From: Actinomyces oricola
GTDB taxonomy: Bacteria; Actinomycetota; Actinomycetes; Actinomycetales; Actinomycetaceae
Assembly: GCF_004104015.1 (NCBI RefSeq)
Contig: NZ_RYFV01000024.1
Location: forward strand, 1 to 51,908
Length of the DNA stretch: 51,908 nt
Direction: 5' to 3'
A model generated the notes under the pieces. That model made no database searches. It worked only from the letters and a program-made list of their open reading frames with translations, and had not been told where the DNA came from. Numbering within the stretch: the first letter of the stretch is position 1; each line of letters begins with the position of its first letter. Position numbers and translations under genes: made by a program. Shown here in pieces: positions 24,473-33,408 of this stretch.

Positions 24473-25227
24473 CGACTATGTACACGCATACCACGCAGGG
24501 CGCCGCCAAGGGCAGCCTCCGCCTGCTCCAGCTCTACCCCCGGGACATGAACATCTACGGGGACTGGGGCAACACGCTGGTCCTGGCGCGCCGCGCCCAG
24601 TGGCACGGCTACGACGTCGAACTGCTCTCCTACGACCCGGGCGAGGACCTGCCCGACGAGGTGCACCTACTCGTCGGCGGCGGGGGCCAGGACTCGGGGC
24701 AGGAGCGGATCCAGACGGACCTGGCGGCCCGCGGTCCCGAACTGCGGGCCTGGGCGGCCGACGGCGTGCCCATGCTCGTCATCTGCGGGCTCTACCAGCT
24801 TTTCGGGCACCGCTTCCTGACGGCCGAGGGCTCCGAAATCCCGGGCATTGGACTCCTCGACGCTCAAACTGTCGCCGGCCGCGAACGCCTCATTGGCAAT
24901 ATCTCCCTGGACACCCCGGACCTGGGGAGAGTTGTGGGCTACGAGAACCATTCGGGGCTCACCACTCTCGGCCCGGGAGCGCGCCCCTTCGGGACGGTGC
25001 TGGGTGAAGGCGCCGGTAACAACGGCTCGGACGGCACCGAGGGCGGGCGCGTCCACCATGTCATTGGCACCTACCTGCACGGCTCCCTGCTGCCTAAGAA
25101 TCCGGCCGTTGCCGACTGGCTTCTAGCACGGGCCGTCGAGCAGGCGGGCCTGACCTGGGAGGGCGAGGACCTCGACGACACCTGGGCGCGCAACGCCCGT
25201 CGCGTAGCCGGCACCCGTCCCCGCTGA
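24469..25227 (+). CDS. gatD: GatD, lipid II isoglutaminyl synthase glutaminase subunit
   Basis: A 252-residue class I (CobB/CobQ-like) glutamine amidotransferase. It supplies ammonia from glutamine to MurT. The fold starts with LRLLQLYPRDMNIYGDWGN; the substrate loop is LLVGGGGQDSGQ, the nucleophile Cys lies in LVICGLYQLFG and the catalytic His in GTYLHGSLLP. A small Gly/Asn/Asp-rich insert (EGAGNNGSDGTEGG) precedes the His block. The gene overlaps murT by 4 bp and is followed by the NUDIX gene after 4 bp, so the three are co-transcribed. Confidence 0.93.
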   Translation: MTTMYTHTTQGAAKGSLRLLQLYPRDMNIYGDWGNTLVLARRAQWHGYDVELLSYDPGEDLPDEVHLLVGGGGQDSGQERIQTDLAARGPELRAWAADGVPMLVICGLYQLFGHRFLTAEGSEIPGIGLLDAQTVAGRERLIGNISLDTPDLGRVVGYENHSGLTTLGPGARPFGTVLGEGAGNNGSDGTEGGRVHHVIGTYLHGSLLPKNPAVADWLLARAVEQAGLTWEGEDLDDTWARNARRVAGTRPR

Positions 25228-25231
25228 ACAC

Positions 25232-25717
25232 ATGGCCACCCCCGAGTTCATCCTGTCCCTGCGGGAGAAGATTGGCCATGAGCAGTTGTGGCTGCCGGGC
25301 GTGAGCGTCGTCGTCCTGGACGATGAGGGCCGTGTCCTGCTCGGGAGGCGCGCAGACAATGGTCGCTGGGCGGTGGTCTCGGGCATCCCTGAACCGGGGG
25401 AGCAGCCCGGCGCCGCGGTGGTGCGCGAGTGCATTGAGGAGACCGGGATCGTCCCCGAGCTTCTCGGGGTGTGCGGCGTGGAGGCCGGGACTCCCCTGGT
25501 CTTCCCCAACGGGGACCGCTGCGTGTTCATGGACATCTGCTTCGCGGCCCGTACCGGCGACCCGCACCTGGCGCACCCGGCCGACGAGGAATCCACGCAG
25601 GTCGGCTGGTTCGATCCCGGCGCCCTGCCCGAGCCGGTGGTGGCATCGACGCCGCCGCGCATCCGCTCCGCCCTGGCCTGGTTGGCCGACCCCGCCGGCG
25701 GGGCTTCCTTCCGATAG
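25232..25717 (+). CDS. NUDIX hydrolase
   Basis: A 161-residue NUDIX protein with a complete Nudix box (GIPEPGEQPGAAVVRE then CIEETGI), which binds Mg2+ and hydrolyses a nucleoside diphosphate linked to another group. The substrate cannot be told; the family includes NADH and ADP-ribose pyrophosphatases and housecleaning enzymes. It starts 4 bp after gatD and has no Shine-Dalgarno of its own, which suggests coupled translation. A long perfect hairpin follows one base after the stop. Confidence 0.9.
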   Translation: MATPEFILSLREKIGHEQLWLPGVSVVVLDDEGRVLLGRRADNGRWAVVSGIPEPGEQPGAAVVRECIEETGIVPELLGVCGVEAGTPLVFPNGDRCVFMDICFAARTGDPHLAHPADEESTQVGWFDPGALPEPVVASTPPRIRSALAWLADPAGGASFR

Positions 25718-25751
25718 CGGGGCGCAAGGTGCTGGTGCACCTTGCGCCCCG
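25718..25751. terminator. Bidirectional terminator between the NUDIX gene and dps
   Basis: Perfect 15-bp arms (25718-25732 and 25737-25751) around the loop TGGT, between convergent genes. There is no T-run. Confidence 0.8.
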
Positions 25752-25781
25752 TCCTGGCCGCCCCGTACGTTGACTCCGCGC

Positions 25782-26273
25782 TCAGGCGCTGTAGTTCTGC
25801 GCCGCCAGGAACCAGCTCTGCTGCTCCAGGCGCTGGGTGAAGTCCTCCAGGATGCCTGAGGAGGACGGGTCCTCGTCGTCAACAGCGTCGTGAATGTCAC
25901 GCAGAGTGGTCACGACGGCGTTAATGGCGGAGACAATGTAGTCCACTGTGTCCGAGGTAATGACGGCCGCCTCCGGGGCCACCGGCACCGAGGTCTGCGC
26001 CGCAATGGTGGCGGGGCGCGCGTCCGGGAAGGCGTTGATGGCGCGCATGCGCTCAGCAATGGTGTCCGAGCCCTCGCGCGAGATGTCGACGACCTCGTCG
26101 AGGTTGAGGTGGAGGTCGCGGAAGTTGGGGCCGACGACGTTCCAGTGAGCCTGCTTGCCCACCAGGCTCAGGGCGGTGATGTCCACCAGGGCGCGCTGGA
26201 GGTTGGCGGCCAGCTCCGCCGAGGCAGTGAAAGAGGGTGTAACGGCCGGGTCCTTGACAGGCTTCATGCTCAT
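25782..26273 (-). CDS. dps: Dps-family DNA-protection / ferritin-like protein
   Basis: A 163-residue Dps protein. It stores iron and protects DNA from oxidative damage as a dodecamer. The ferroxidase-site pattern is present: KQAHWNVVGPNFRDLH (two His) and LDEVVDISREGSDTIAER (the Asp and Glu). The ATG at 26273 is 7 nt after TAGACT, so the mRNA is probably leaderless; a second ATG two codons later is possible. A 21-bp palindrome covers the -35, indicating repression by an iron or oxidative-stress regulator (Fur/PerR or DtxR class). It is convergent with the NUDIX gene. Confidence 0.92.
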   Translation of the reverse strand: MSMKPVKDPAVTPSFTASAELAANLQRALVDITALSLVGKQAHWNVVGPNFRDLHLNLDEVVDISREGSDTIAERMRAINAFPDARPATIAAQTSVPVAPEAAVITSDTVDYIVSAINAVVTTLRDIHDAVDDEDPSSSGILEDFTQRLEQQSWFLAAQNYSA

Positions 26274-26280
26274 GACCGCG

Positions 26281-26286
26281 AGTCTA
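26281..26286 (-). promoter_or_regulatory. -10 element TAGACT of dps, leaderless
   Basis: Ends 7 nt before the dps ATG. A TTGTTC 16 bp further upstream, inside the operator palindrome, is the likely -35. Confidence 0.6.
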
Positions 26287-26303
26287 CGGATTTTTCCTGA
26301 AAG

Positions 26304-26324
26304 AACAACCTTTAAAAGATTGTT
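26304..26324. promoter_or_regulatory. 21-bp operator-like palindrome upstream of dps
   Basis: AACAAyCTTT-A-AAAGrTTGTT type palindrome with 9 of 10 arm positions paired, lying over the predicted -35 of dps. AT-rich in GC-rich surroundings. The layout fits a repressor; the binding protein is not known. Confidence 0.65.
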
Positions 26325-26436
26325 TTCGGATAAGTGGGAGCAAGAAGACAGGAATCCGCCTGCGAGCCGACCGAGGCTCCTCAGGCCCGGGAGCCGACCC
26401 GCTGCACTGGACGCAGACCCGCACGGCGCGCCGTTC

Positions 26437-27246
26437 TCAGGCCCGGGGCTGACGCTCGCCCCACTCCCGCGGGCCCACCCGTCTGCCGGTGTAGAAGGGT
26501 GTGCTCACGCTCGCGTGCAGGTGGGCGTCAGTGTGGCGCCGGTGGTGGACAACACTCTCCAGACGCTCCAGGGTGTCCGTCTCAAAAGCCAGGATCCACT
26601 CGTAGTCGCTCATGCCGTAGGCCGCCAGCATTGAGTCCTTGACGTCGGGGTGGGACGAGGCGCCACCGCCGCCGTGGGCGGAGGTGATCCGCGCGCGCTC
26701 CTCAGCGGGCAGGCGGTACCAGGTGTGGGAGCGCACGAAGGGGCGAACCAAGCACCAGTCGCGCGGCGCCACCCCGCCCAGGCACGCCGGAACGTACTTG
26801 CGGTCGTGCTCAGTGGGGGCGTGCAGGCCCAGGCAGGACCACACCGGGCCGAGCTGGTACCCCAGTGAGCTGGCGCGCATGCGGTGGTAGGCGTCCTGCA
26901 GGGTGTCGGGACTCTCGTCAAGCCACCACACGAGCAGGTCGGCGTCCGAGCGCAGCCCGGCGATGTCGTACCAGCCGCGTGTGGTCGCCCCGCTGCCCTC
27001 CACGAAGCCCACGGTGTCCTCAATAATGCGCTCGCGCGTAGACCCCAGCGCCGGCAGGGGGGCAGTGAGGCGGAAGACGGCGAACAGGGCGTAGTGGTTC
27101 CGACTGTTGACCACATCGGGGTCAATGTCAGCGGCGTCGCGCGGGTCGTGGTGGGCGCGGCGCTCGTCGTCCTCGAAGCGCTGAAGACGGGGGGCGCCGT
27201 CGCCGCTGTCGACGTCAGGGTGGCTGTTCTCGTGGGGGGCGGTCAT
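26437..27246 (-). CDS. hemQ: HemQ / chlorite-dismutase-family coproheme decarboxylase-like protein
   Basis: A 269-residue protein of the HemQ (ChdC) family, which converts coproheme to heme b in Gram-positive bacteria. Recognised parts are NHYALFAVFRL, RGWYDIAGLRSDADLLVWW, YVPACLG, PFVRSHTWYRLPAEER, a His at 191 (SAHGG, the proximal heme-ligand position) and YEWILAFETDTLERL. Compared with my recollection of actinobacterial HemQ (H118/Y135 in C. diphtheriae), the distal-base His position is Tyr151 and the catalytic-Tyr position is Arg168, so activity may differ. AAGGAG precedes the ATG at 27246; a longer open frame upstream is not protein-like. Confidence 0.85.
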   Translation of the reverse strand: MTAPHENSHPDVDSGDGAPRLQRFEDDERRAHHDPRDAADIDPDVVNSRNHYALFAVFRLTAPLPALGSTRERIIEDTVGFVEGSGATTRGWYDIAGLRSDADLLVWWLDESPDTLQDAYHRMRASSLGYQLGPVWSCLGLHAPTEHDRKYVPACLGGVAPRDWCLVRPFVRSHTWYRLPAEERARITSAHGGGGASSHPDVKDSMLAAYGMSDYEWILAFETDTLERLESVVHHRRHTDAHLHASVSTPFYTGRRVGPREWGERQPRA

Positions 27247-27450
27247 GGGGATCTCCTTGTGTCTATGGTCGGAGCGTGGTCTCAGGGGTGCTCGACGCCG
27301 CCGCGGTGGGGACGAGGGGCGCCGGCGGGCCCGCCCTCCGGCCGACCCTGCTCCAGCATGCCCGCTCCGCCGAACCCCGTGGGGGATTTCGTGCCAGACA
27401 GCCCCGCATGTGAACCCTGCGCAGGGAATGCGAACGCACGTCCAGGCGGT

Positions 27451-27537
27451 GTTCTCCCCACCCGACATGGCGTTCGCCTTCCCGTTTCTTGGCCGATATC
27501 CGTCGTCGGCGTTCTCCCCACCCGACATGGCGTTCGC
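27451..27537. repeat. Two 27-bp direct repeats, 60 bp apart
   Basis: Identical 27-bp copies at 27451-27477 and 27511-27537 (core CCCACCCGACATGGCG). On the minus strand each reads GCGAACGCCATGTCGGG. Located midway between divergent genes; may be a repeated intergenic element or operators. Confidence 0.85.
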
Positions 27538-27711
27538 ACTGCGGACGGGTGCGGGGGCCGGGGGAATGCTCCTCCGATTGTCGAGACGGCATTCGCACTG
27601 CGGGGACCGCGGGAACCGGCCAAGCCGCGGGGCGTGCGGCACCTGCCCGGGCACCTGTAGCCGGCCCAGTGGTCGGCCGGGGCCGCGTGCGGGGGACGGG
27701 TCAGGGGCTGA

Positions 27712-27717
27712 GAGGAT
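27712..27717 (+). promoter_or_regulatory. -10-like GAGGAT, leaderless start
   Basis: Ends 7 nt before the ATG at 27725; matches the position but only part of the TANNNT consensus. Confidence 0.3.
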
Positions 27718-27724
27718 AGAGGCC

Positions 27725-28423
27725 ATGTATCAATCCCGCGCCCTGGCCGTCAGTGAGGTGCTGCTCCTCGCGGCGGGCCTTGCCCAGGTCCTCGCCCCCC
27801 GATTGATCGTCGCCGCCGTGGGGGCCCTGGCCTGGGTGGTCCTGTCCGTGGTCTACATCGTCGAATCCCTGCGGGTGGCCCGGGGCGATCGCCCCGGTGA
27901 GGGCGGGGACGAGGGCGCCGGTGACCGGACGCCGTTGGAGCCCCGGATGCCGGCCTCCTACCGCGCCCGGCTCCGCCAGCTGTCCGACCTCACCCCGCTC
28001 CTGGCCGCCCTCATCGGCCTCATTACAGCGGTCATCCACCTCAACGATCCCACCGTCAATGTGACCGGAACCTCCCCGATCGACAGCATCTGCCGCTTCT
28101 ACCTGGCCCTGGACCGCAGCCAGGCCCTCACCGTGCTCATTGGCGTGCCGGGGTGGTTGGTGCTCCACATCGGGTTCGCGCAGATGTACGAGCGCTACGA
28201 CCAACTCGAGTCCCACCGCGGCTTCCGCTTCCCCGGGGCCGCGGCGCCCACGAGCGTCGAGTACCTCTACCTGGGCATGACGATCGGGGCCACCTTCGCG
28301 ACCTCTGACGTGGAGGTGCGCTCGTCCCGGACCCGGTGGATCGTCATGACCCATACGGTCCTGGCCTTCCTCTACAACGCCATCGTGGTCGGTGTGGTGG
28401 TCAAGCTCCTGACGGACGGTTGA
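27725..28423 (+). CDS. DUF1345-family membrane protein
   Basis: A 232-residue membrane protein with about five or six segments. The C-terminal half has the DUF1345 pattern: a VLHIGFAQMYERYD stretch, then YLYLGMTIGATFATSDVEVRSSRTRWIVMTHTVLAFLYNAIVV. A charged Gly/Asp-rich loop (residues about 56-75) separates the first hairpin. The function of DUF1345 is unknown. The start has no Shine-Dalgarno, consistent with a leaderless message. Confidence 0.8.
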   Translation: MYQSRALAVSEVLLLAAGLAQVLAPRLIVAAVGALAWVVLSVVYIVESLRVARGDRPGEGGDEGAGDRTPLEPRMPASYRARLRQLSDLTPLLAALIGLITAVIHLNDPTVNVTGTSPIDSICRFYLALDRSQALTVLIGVPGWLVLHIGFAQMYERYDQLESHRGFRFPGAAAPTSVEYLYLGMTIGATFATSDVEVRSSRTRWIVMTHTVLAFLYNAIVVGVVVKLLTDG

Positions 28424-28613
28424 GGACGCGCCGCCGCGCCCGCTCCGCTGCCTCCCCGGCCTCCGCCCAACGCCGGTGAGGCGCGCCCCAGGCGAGTCGT
28501 TCCCACCGGGCCCCAGTGGTGCGGCAGCGGGCTCTGCACGGACCTGGACGCCACCGTCCATGGAGCCCGGGGGTGCTCGGGCGAAGCCTCCATAGATCCC
28601 GGGGCGCCACCTG

Positions 28614-28619
28614 TAGCCT
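28614..28619 (+). promoter_or_regulatory. -10 element TAGCCT, leaderless start
   Basis: Ends 6 nt before the ATG at 28626. Confidence 0.5.
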
Positions 28620-28625
28620 GGTCCC

Positions 28626-29450
28626 ATGATGCCTCCTGTTGTCGACTCCACCTGGCTGCGCGGCCACCCTGACGCCGTCGTCGCGGATGTGCGCTGGTAT
28701 CTTGACGGGCGCTCCGGTGCCGCCGCCCACGCCAGTGGACACATCCCGGGCGCCGTATGGGTCGACGTCGACGCCGATCTCGCCGCCCCGCCCTCGCGCG
28801 AGCAGGGCCGCCACCCCTTCCCCGCCCCGGAGGACTTCGCGGCCGCCATGTCCCGCCTGGGCATTGGGGACGGCGCCGTAGTCATCGCCTATGACGATGC
28901 CGGCGGGCTGTCCGCGGGACGCCTGGTGTGGATGCTGCGCCTCATGGGCGTGGATGCGGCGCTACTCGACGGCGGCCTGGGGGCCTGGGATGGGGAGCTG
29001 TCCACCGAGCCGGTCGTCCCTTTCCCCGCGCATCTCACCGTCCGCCCCTGGCCCGCTGACGCCCTGGCCACCATGGGGGAAGCGGCCGCGCAGGCAGCCG
29101 ACCCGGCGGCGCCACCGGTGCTCGACGCCCGCGCCGCCGCCCGGTACCGCGGGCAGGTGGAGCCGACCGAGGCCCCCGCCGGGCACATCCCGGGGGCGCT
29201 CAGCGCTCCTATGAGCGACAACCTTGACGACGCCGGGCGCTTCCTGCCCCCTGCCGTCCTCGCCGAGCACTATGCGGCCCTGGGCATCACCGACGCGGCT
29301 GGAGTGACCGTTTACTGCGGCTCGGGGGTGAGCGCCTGCCATGACTTGCTCGCCATGGAGCGCGCGGGTCTGGGACGCGGCCGCCTGTACGTGGGCTCAT
29401 GGTCGCAGTACGCCTTCTCCGGCCTGCCCATTGCCGCCTCGGTGTCGTGA
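28626..29450 (+). CDS. Rhodanese-like sulfurtransferase (tandem domains)
   Basis: A 274-residue tandem-rhodanese protein of the thiosulfate/3-mercaptopyruvate sulfurtransferase type. The N-terminal domain (VVADVRWYLDGR, HASGHIPGAVWVDVD) lacks the catalytic Cys, as usual; the C-terminal domain (VLDARAAARYRGQ, GHIPGALSAP) carries the active-site loop CGSGVSA. That loop type favours mercaptopyruvate over thiosulfate. It would transfer sulfur to an acceptor thiol or cyanide in the cytoplasm. The promoter is leaderless and the gene is alone. Confidence 0.9.
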   Translation: MMPPVVDSTWLRGHPDAVVADVRWYLDGRSGAAAHASGHIPGAVWVDVDADLAAPPSREQGRHPFPAPEDFAAAMSRLGIGDGAVVIAYDDAGGLSAGRLVWMLRLMGVDAALLDGGLGAWDGELSTEPVVPFPAHLTVRPWPADALATMGEAAAQAADPAAPPVLDARAAARYRGQVEPTEAPAGHIPGALSAPMSDNLDDAGRFLPPAVLAEHYAALGITDAAGVTVYCGSGVSACHDLLAMERAGLGRGRLYVGSWSQYAFSGLPIAASVS

Positions 29451-29463
29451 CCGGTCGCGGGGC

Positions 29464-29588
29464 GGACTCGCCCTGGGACCGGCCCGCCCGCCGAGGTGAG
29501 CGGTGAGCCCCGCCCGGTGAGGTGAACCCCGCCCGCCGAGGTGAGCCCGGCCCGGTGAGCCAACCCGCCGGGGCGGACTCGGCCGGCA
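29464..29588. repeat. GC-rich degenerate short repeats between convergent genes
   Basis: Several imperfect copies of CCCGCCCG-GAGGTGAGC-like units occupy nearly the entire gap between the sulfurtransferase and ABC permease genes. The repeated GGTGAGC units give many alternative stem pairings and may act as a terminator region. Confidence 0.5.
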
Positions 29589-31280
29589 TTAGCCGACCAG
29601 GTCCCGCCTGCGCGCCACGAACCCGGCCAGTACCGTGAGCGCGACAGCGCCCAGCAGGCACACTCCCGGCCCCGCCCAGGACTCGGCCTGCCCCCACAGC
29701 CCGGTCGAAGCGGGCAGGTCCGGCCTGTGCGCGAACGGGGAAAGGTTGAGTAGCCACTGGGGGGCGCGGGCCAGGGGGCCAAGGACCTGGATCGTCGTGA
29801 CCAGCAGGAACAGCCCCCACCCCACGGGACGGGCCAGGCGCGGCACCAGGGCGTGCAGGGCCAGGACGATAGCCCCCGCGAGCAGCCCGGCCGGCCACGC
29901 GGACACGGCACCCACGGCAATGCCGGCAACCAGCCGCCAGGGCTCGTCGGCCACCGGGGAACCGGAGGCGACAAGCGCGGACACGGCGGTGGCTGACAGC
30001 GCCGCGGCGGTCGCCGCGAGCACGCCCCCGGCGCCGACCGCCACCACGGCCACCCGGCCCGCCAGCAGGCGCACCCGGGAGACGGGGGCGGCCAGGACGG
30101 TCGCGGCCCGCCCGCTGCCCTCCTCGGTCACGCCGCCGGCCGCGAGCGCCACGGCGCAGGCCCCGCCCAGGAGGCTCCCGTAACCAATGAGGAGGGACAG
30201 GTAGGTCCGCACGGTGAGGTCGCCGCCCATGAAGTCCCTCAGGAGAGGACTGGTCCGGAACATCTCGGCGAAGGTGTCCTCAATACTGGGGGCGAACACC
30301 CCGTAGCAGGCGCCGAAGACGACTCCGCCGAGCATCCACCACCACCGGGTGGGTGCGCAGGTGCGCAGGGCCAGGGCCACGGCGCCGCGCGGGCCCGGGC
30401 GGTGGCGCCCGCCGCCGCGGCGCCCTGCCAGCAGCCCCTCGCCCAGCTCGCGCCGGGAGTGCAGGAGTAGGCCGACACCTATGAGGACCGCTGCGGCCAG
30501 GGCCAGCAGGGCCGCCGGCTGCCAGCGCAGGCCCGCATAGGGGCGGGCCTGCTGGACCAGGCCGATGGGCGTGAGCCAGGACAGGAGGCCCGCCGAGTCG
30601 CTGACGTCGCCAATACCGCGCAACAGGAACCAGAGCACCACGAGCAGGGAGCCGCTGCCGCTGGCGGCGCGCGCGGAGGGTGCCAGGGCCGCCAGGATCA
30701 GACCGGCGCCCCCGGCCACCATTCCGGCAAGGGCCAGGGTCAGGCCCATGACCAGGGAGTCGACCACCTCCAGGCTCCCGCAGATCGCGGCCAGGGCCGA
30801 AAGCAGTCCAATGGCCAGGGAGGTCGATGCGACGCAGGCCGCAGCGGCGCGGGCGCCCTCTCCGTGCGCAACGGGCGCGGCGCGCAGGAGCTCGCCGGGA
30901 CCGTCCTCCTCGTCCTTGCGGGTGCGCGCCACACTCGTGAGCACTCCCATGAGGCAGGCCACCAGGGCCAGGTAGCCCAGGACTGCGGTGGCGAAAAGGG
31001 CGCCGAGCGTGGGGTCGGGGGCATCCAGTCCGAAGCCGGGCCCGGTGAAGACGAGGCTGCCCGGCGTCGTATACGTCAGAGCAGCAGTAGCGCGCTCCTG
31101 GGGCGTGCCGTACATGCCGGTGAAGGCGGTCGCGCAGTACAGGGACAGCAGCCCCGCGCCAAGCGCCCAGGCCAGGAGGCTGCGCCGCTCGCGCCGCAGG
31201 GTCAGGCGGGTCAGCGGGGAGTAGGTGGCGGCCGCGCGGCCCACCGTGGACGGGGCGAGCGCAGTCAGACCCGTGCTCAT
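29589..31280 (-). CDS. ABC transporter permease, antibiotic-exporter type
   Basis: A 563-residue membrane protein with about 12 hydrophobic segments in two halves separated by a basic Gly-rich loop ([13 protein letters not shown], mid-protein). The size, duplicated layout and partner resemble the exporters of polyketide antibiotics (TnrB-type) permeases. It overlaps the ATPase gene by 4 bp and is the last gene of a TetR-ATPase-permease operon, so it most likely exports a toxic compound sensed by the TetR protein. The substrate is unknown. Confidence 0.85.
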   Translation of the reverse strand: MSTGLTALAPSTVGRAAATYSPLTRLTLRRERRSLLAWALGAGLLSLYCATAFTGMYGTPQERATAALTYTTPGSLVFTGPGFGLDAPDPTLGALFATAVLGYLALVACLMGVLTSVARTRKDEEDGPGELLRAAPVAHGEGARAAAACVASTSLAIGLLSALAAICGSLEVVDSLVMGLTLALAGMVAGGAGLILAALAPSARAASGSGSLLVVLWFLLRGIGDVSDSAGLLSWLTPIGLVQQARPYAGLRWQPAALLALAAAVLIGVGLLLHSRRELGEGLLAGRRGGGRHRPGPRGAVALALRTCAPTRWWWMLGGVVFGACYGVFAPSIEDTFAEMFRTSPLLRDFMGGDLTVRTYLSLLIGYGSLLGGACAVALAAGGVTEEGSGRAATVLAAPVSRVRLLAGRVAVVAVGAGGVLAATAAALSATAVSALVASGSPVADEPWRLVAGIAVGAVSAWPAGLLAGAIVLALHALVPRLARPVGWGLFLLVTTIQVLGPLARAPQWLLNLSPFAHRPDLPASTGLWGQAESWAGPGVCLLGAVALTVLAGFVARRRDLVG

Positions 31281-32371
31281 GACCGCACCCCCTCGCCCCG
31301 GGCCGCGACTGTGGCGGAGGAGCCGACGGCGCCCCCGGTGGTGCCCGCACCCGGCCCGCTCAACTCGGCCGGTCCTGCCCCGTAGTGGCGCAGGAACAGT
31401 TCCTCCAGGCTCGGCGGGGTGGCGGTCAGGGACCGCAGGCCCAGATCCGCCAGCGCCCTCATCACCTCCGGGTTGTGGGCGGGATCCACGCTCAGGCCCA
31501 CGTCCCAGCCGTCGGCCCGGTGGGCGCTCCGGCTGGTGCCGGCCCCGCCGTCGTCCCTGGCGGCTGCTGGAGAATCGACGCTCAGGTCATGAACGCCGGC
31601 CAAACCCGCCAGGGTGCGCGGGTCGCGCTCGACGACGGCGTCAACGCGAGTGCGCAGCAGGGAGCGGATGGAGGCCAGGGAGCCGCGCTCCACTGTGCGC
31701 CCGGCGCGAATAATGGTCACGGTGTCGCAAAGTCTCTCCACCTCGGACAGGATGTGGCTGGAGAGCAGGACGGCGGTGCCGCGCTCGGCCGCCTCGGCCA
31801 CGCACTGGCGGAAGACCTCCTCCATGAGGGGGTCCAGGCCGGAGGTGGGCTCGTCGAGGACGAGGAGGTCCACCGGCTCACTGAGGGCGGCGACGAGGGC
31901 GACTTTCTGACGGTTGCCCTTGGAGTAGGCGCGCACCTTCTTGCTCGGGTCCAGGTCGAAGCGCTCAATGAGCTCGGTTCGGCGGACGGCGACCTCCTTG
32001 GCCCCGGGCCCGGTGCGTCGCCTGAGTGAGGCCAGCGCCTCAAGGGTTTGTCCCCCGGTGAGCCCCGGCCACAGGGCGACGTCGCCGGGCACGTAGGCCA
32101 GACGCTCATGGAGAGCGACCGCGTGAGCCCAGGGATCGGCTCCGAAGAGGCGGGCACGCCCGGAGTCGGCCCGGATCATGCCGAGCAGGATGCGCAGGGT
32201 GGTGGTCTTACCCGCGCCGTTGGGGCCGAGGAAGCCCGCGACCTCCCCGGCGGTGACGCTCATGTCCAGCCCATCCAGGGCGCGGGTGGCGCCGGCGCCA
32301 CGGCCAAAGGTCTTGGTCAGGCCCTTGACGTCGATGACATGGTCGACGTCGCTGGGCTCGCTGGTGCTCAT
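31277..32371 (-). CDS. ABC transporter ATP-binding protein (drug-export type)
   Basis: A 364-residue DrrA/CcmA-like ATPase: Walker [10 protein letters not shown] (near residue 50), signature YSKGNRQKV, Walker [14 protein letters not shown] and switch LLSSHILSE. The C-terminal 130 residues hold a domain usual in antibiotic-resistance ATPases plus an Ala/Gly-rich tail. It energises the adjacent permease (4-bp overlap) and itself overlaps the TetR gene by 4 bp, so the three are translationally coupled. Confidence 0.92.
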   Translation of the reverse strand: MSTSEPSDVDHVIDVKGLTKTFGRGAGATRALDGLDMSVTAGEVAGFLGPNGAGKTTTLRILLGMIRADSGRARLFGADPWAHAVALHERLAYVPGDVALWPGLTGGQTLEALASLRRRTGPGAKEVAVRRTELIERFDLDPSKKVRAYSKGNRQKVALVAALSEPVDLLVLDEPTSGLDPLMEEVFRQCVAEAAERGTAVLLSSHILSEVERLCDTVTIIRAGRTVERGSLASIRSLLRTRVDAVVERDPRTLAGLAGVHDLSVDSPAAARDDGGAGTSRSAHRADGWDVGLSVDPAHNPEVMRALADLGLRSLTATPPSLEELFLRHYGAGPAELSGPGAGTTGGAVGSSATVAARGEGVRS

Positions 32372-33180
32372 AGTTCCTCCTGGGGGTCGGGGGATGTGGT
32401 CAGAGGTGCTTGGGAGGTCTCCGCGGGCCGGGGGCCGGCCGGAGCATCGACGGCATCGCTCTCAGGGGCCTCGGCGGGGGCGGTGGCGCCAGGCACGGCC
32501 TCGGTCGGGGAGCCGGAGGAGGCGGGTATTGCGGCGCGGTCGACGGAGACCGCCCGGGTGTAGTCGGCGTAGAGGCCGGAATCGGTGAACAGGGGCCGGG
32601 AGTGGAGCTCGGCGACGACAGGGCCATAGCTCTCAACGAATTGCCTGGTGGCGGACTCGATGTCGGAGGGGTCGATGGCCTCGTAGCGCAGGAAGATCAG
32701 CATGGCGCCGAATCCGGAGTAGAAGAGGTAGCGGGCCCGCGCCTCCTCGTTGTGAGAGGGGGTAATAGTCCCGGCCTTGACGGCGTCGGCCATGTAGGAC
32801 ACGGCATCCTCCACGAAGAGGTCCAGCAGCGCGGTGGCGAGCTCGCCGCCCTCCATAATCGAGCGCATGGCGTAGGCGGTGGCCGGAATGTACTCCTCCA
32901 TCTGGGACATCTGGGTCACCAGATCCACGGGGCCGCCGAAATAGGTCGAGGAGCCCTTGACCTCCGCAGTCAGGCGCAGCACCTCGGCATCACAGGCGCG
33001 GCGCAGCCCCTCCTTGGAGCCGAAATGGTGAGTGATCAGGCCCGCGGTGACGCCGGCGTCGGCGGCGATGACGCGCAGGCTGACGGTGAAGCCGTCGCGG
33101 GCGAATCGCAGAATGGCGGCGTTGCGAATGCGGGCGGCGGCGGTGAGATCCGCCGCAGAAGCATGCACTGCTGAACACAT
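32368..33180 (-). CDS. TetR-family regulator of the ABC exporter
   Basis: A 270-residue TetR protein. The N-terminal helix-turn-helix reads [40 protein letters not shown] in pieces typical of the family. A ligand-binding domain follows to about residue 200. The last 65 residues are an Ala/Pro/Ser/Glu-rich tail ([20 protein letters not shown]) not usual for the family. The ATG at 33180 is set by the leaderless promoter; an open frame reaches 33492 but is not protein-like. An 8-bp-arm palindrome spans the promoter and start codon, which indicates autorepression of the whole operon. Confidence 0.87.
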   Translation of the reverse strand: MCSAVHASAADLTAAARIRNAAILRFARDGFTVSLRVIAADAGVTAGLITHHFGSKEGLRRACDAEVLRLTAEVKGSSTYFGGPVDLVTQMSQMEEYIPATAYAMRSIMEGGELATALLDLFVEDAVSYMADAVKAGTITPSHNEEARARYLFYSGFGAMLIFLRYEAIDPSDIESATRQFVESYGPVVAELHSRPLFTDSGLYADYTRAVSVDRAAIPASSGSPTEAVPGATAPAEAPESDAVDAPAGPRPAETSQAPLTTSPDPQEEL

Positions 33181-33205
33181 GACCAATACCCTATACGTGT
33201 GTTCA
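33172..33205. promoter_or_regulatory. TetR operator candidate TGAACACA-N18-TGTGTTCA
   Basis: Perfect 8-bp arms spanning the -10 and the start codon of the leaderless TetR gene, well placed for autorepression. Confidence 0.65.
33188..33193 (-). promoter_or_regulatory. -10 element TAGGGT, leaderless start
   Basis: Ends 7 nt before the TetR ATG at 33180; TTGCCC lies 18 bp further upstream as a possible -35. Confidence 0.5.
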
Positions 33206-33268
33206 ACCTGGGGGCAAGGGCGTCGACGCTGGGACGACCGCCCCAATGCGGTCCCCGGGCGCCGCCCC

Positions 33269-33329
33269 CGCAACGCGACAGGCCCCCACTCAGCCCCTCG
33301 ATGCGGCCTCCGCAACGCGACAGACCCCC
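33269..33329. repeat. Direct repeats CGCAACGCGACAG, 42 bp apart
   Basis: Copies at 33269 and 33311 continue into GrCCCCC, with a shared ATGCGG-type lead upstream of each. They lie between the divergent TetR and PspC genes. Function unknown. Confidence 0.7.
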
Positions 33330-33408
33330 GCGCACTGAGGCGACGACCAGGGGTCTTCCAGGGGGTTCCCCTATGGGCACTGGCGGCGCCAGCAATCATT
33401 CTGGAGGC

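Larger units (their letters stand above)
27247..27724. other. Repeat-containing intergenic region
   Basis: About 480 bp without a convincing gene between the divergent hemQ and DUF1345 genes. It holds the 27-bp direct repeats at 27451 and 27511 plus shorter partial copies (a GCATTCGCACTGCGG variant near 27586, and an inverted GCGAACGC near 27430). The rest shows nothing recognisable. Confidence 0.5.

Noticed and set aside
26437-27726. HemQ with a 160-residue N-terminal extension
   Set aside because: The extension is Arg/Pro/Gly-rich and covers the 27-bp repeats; AAGGAG before the ATG at 27246 fixes the start.
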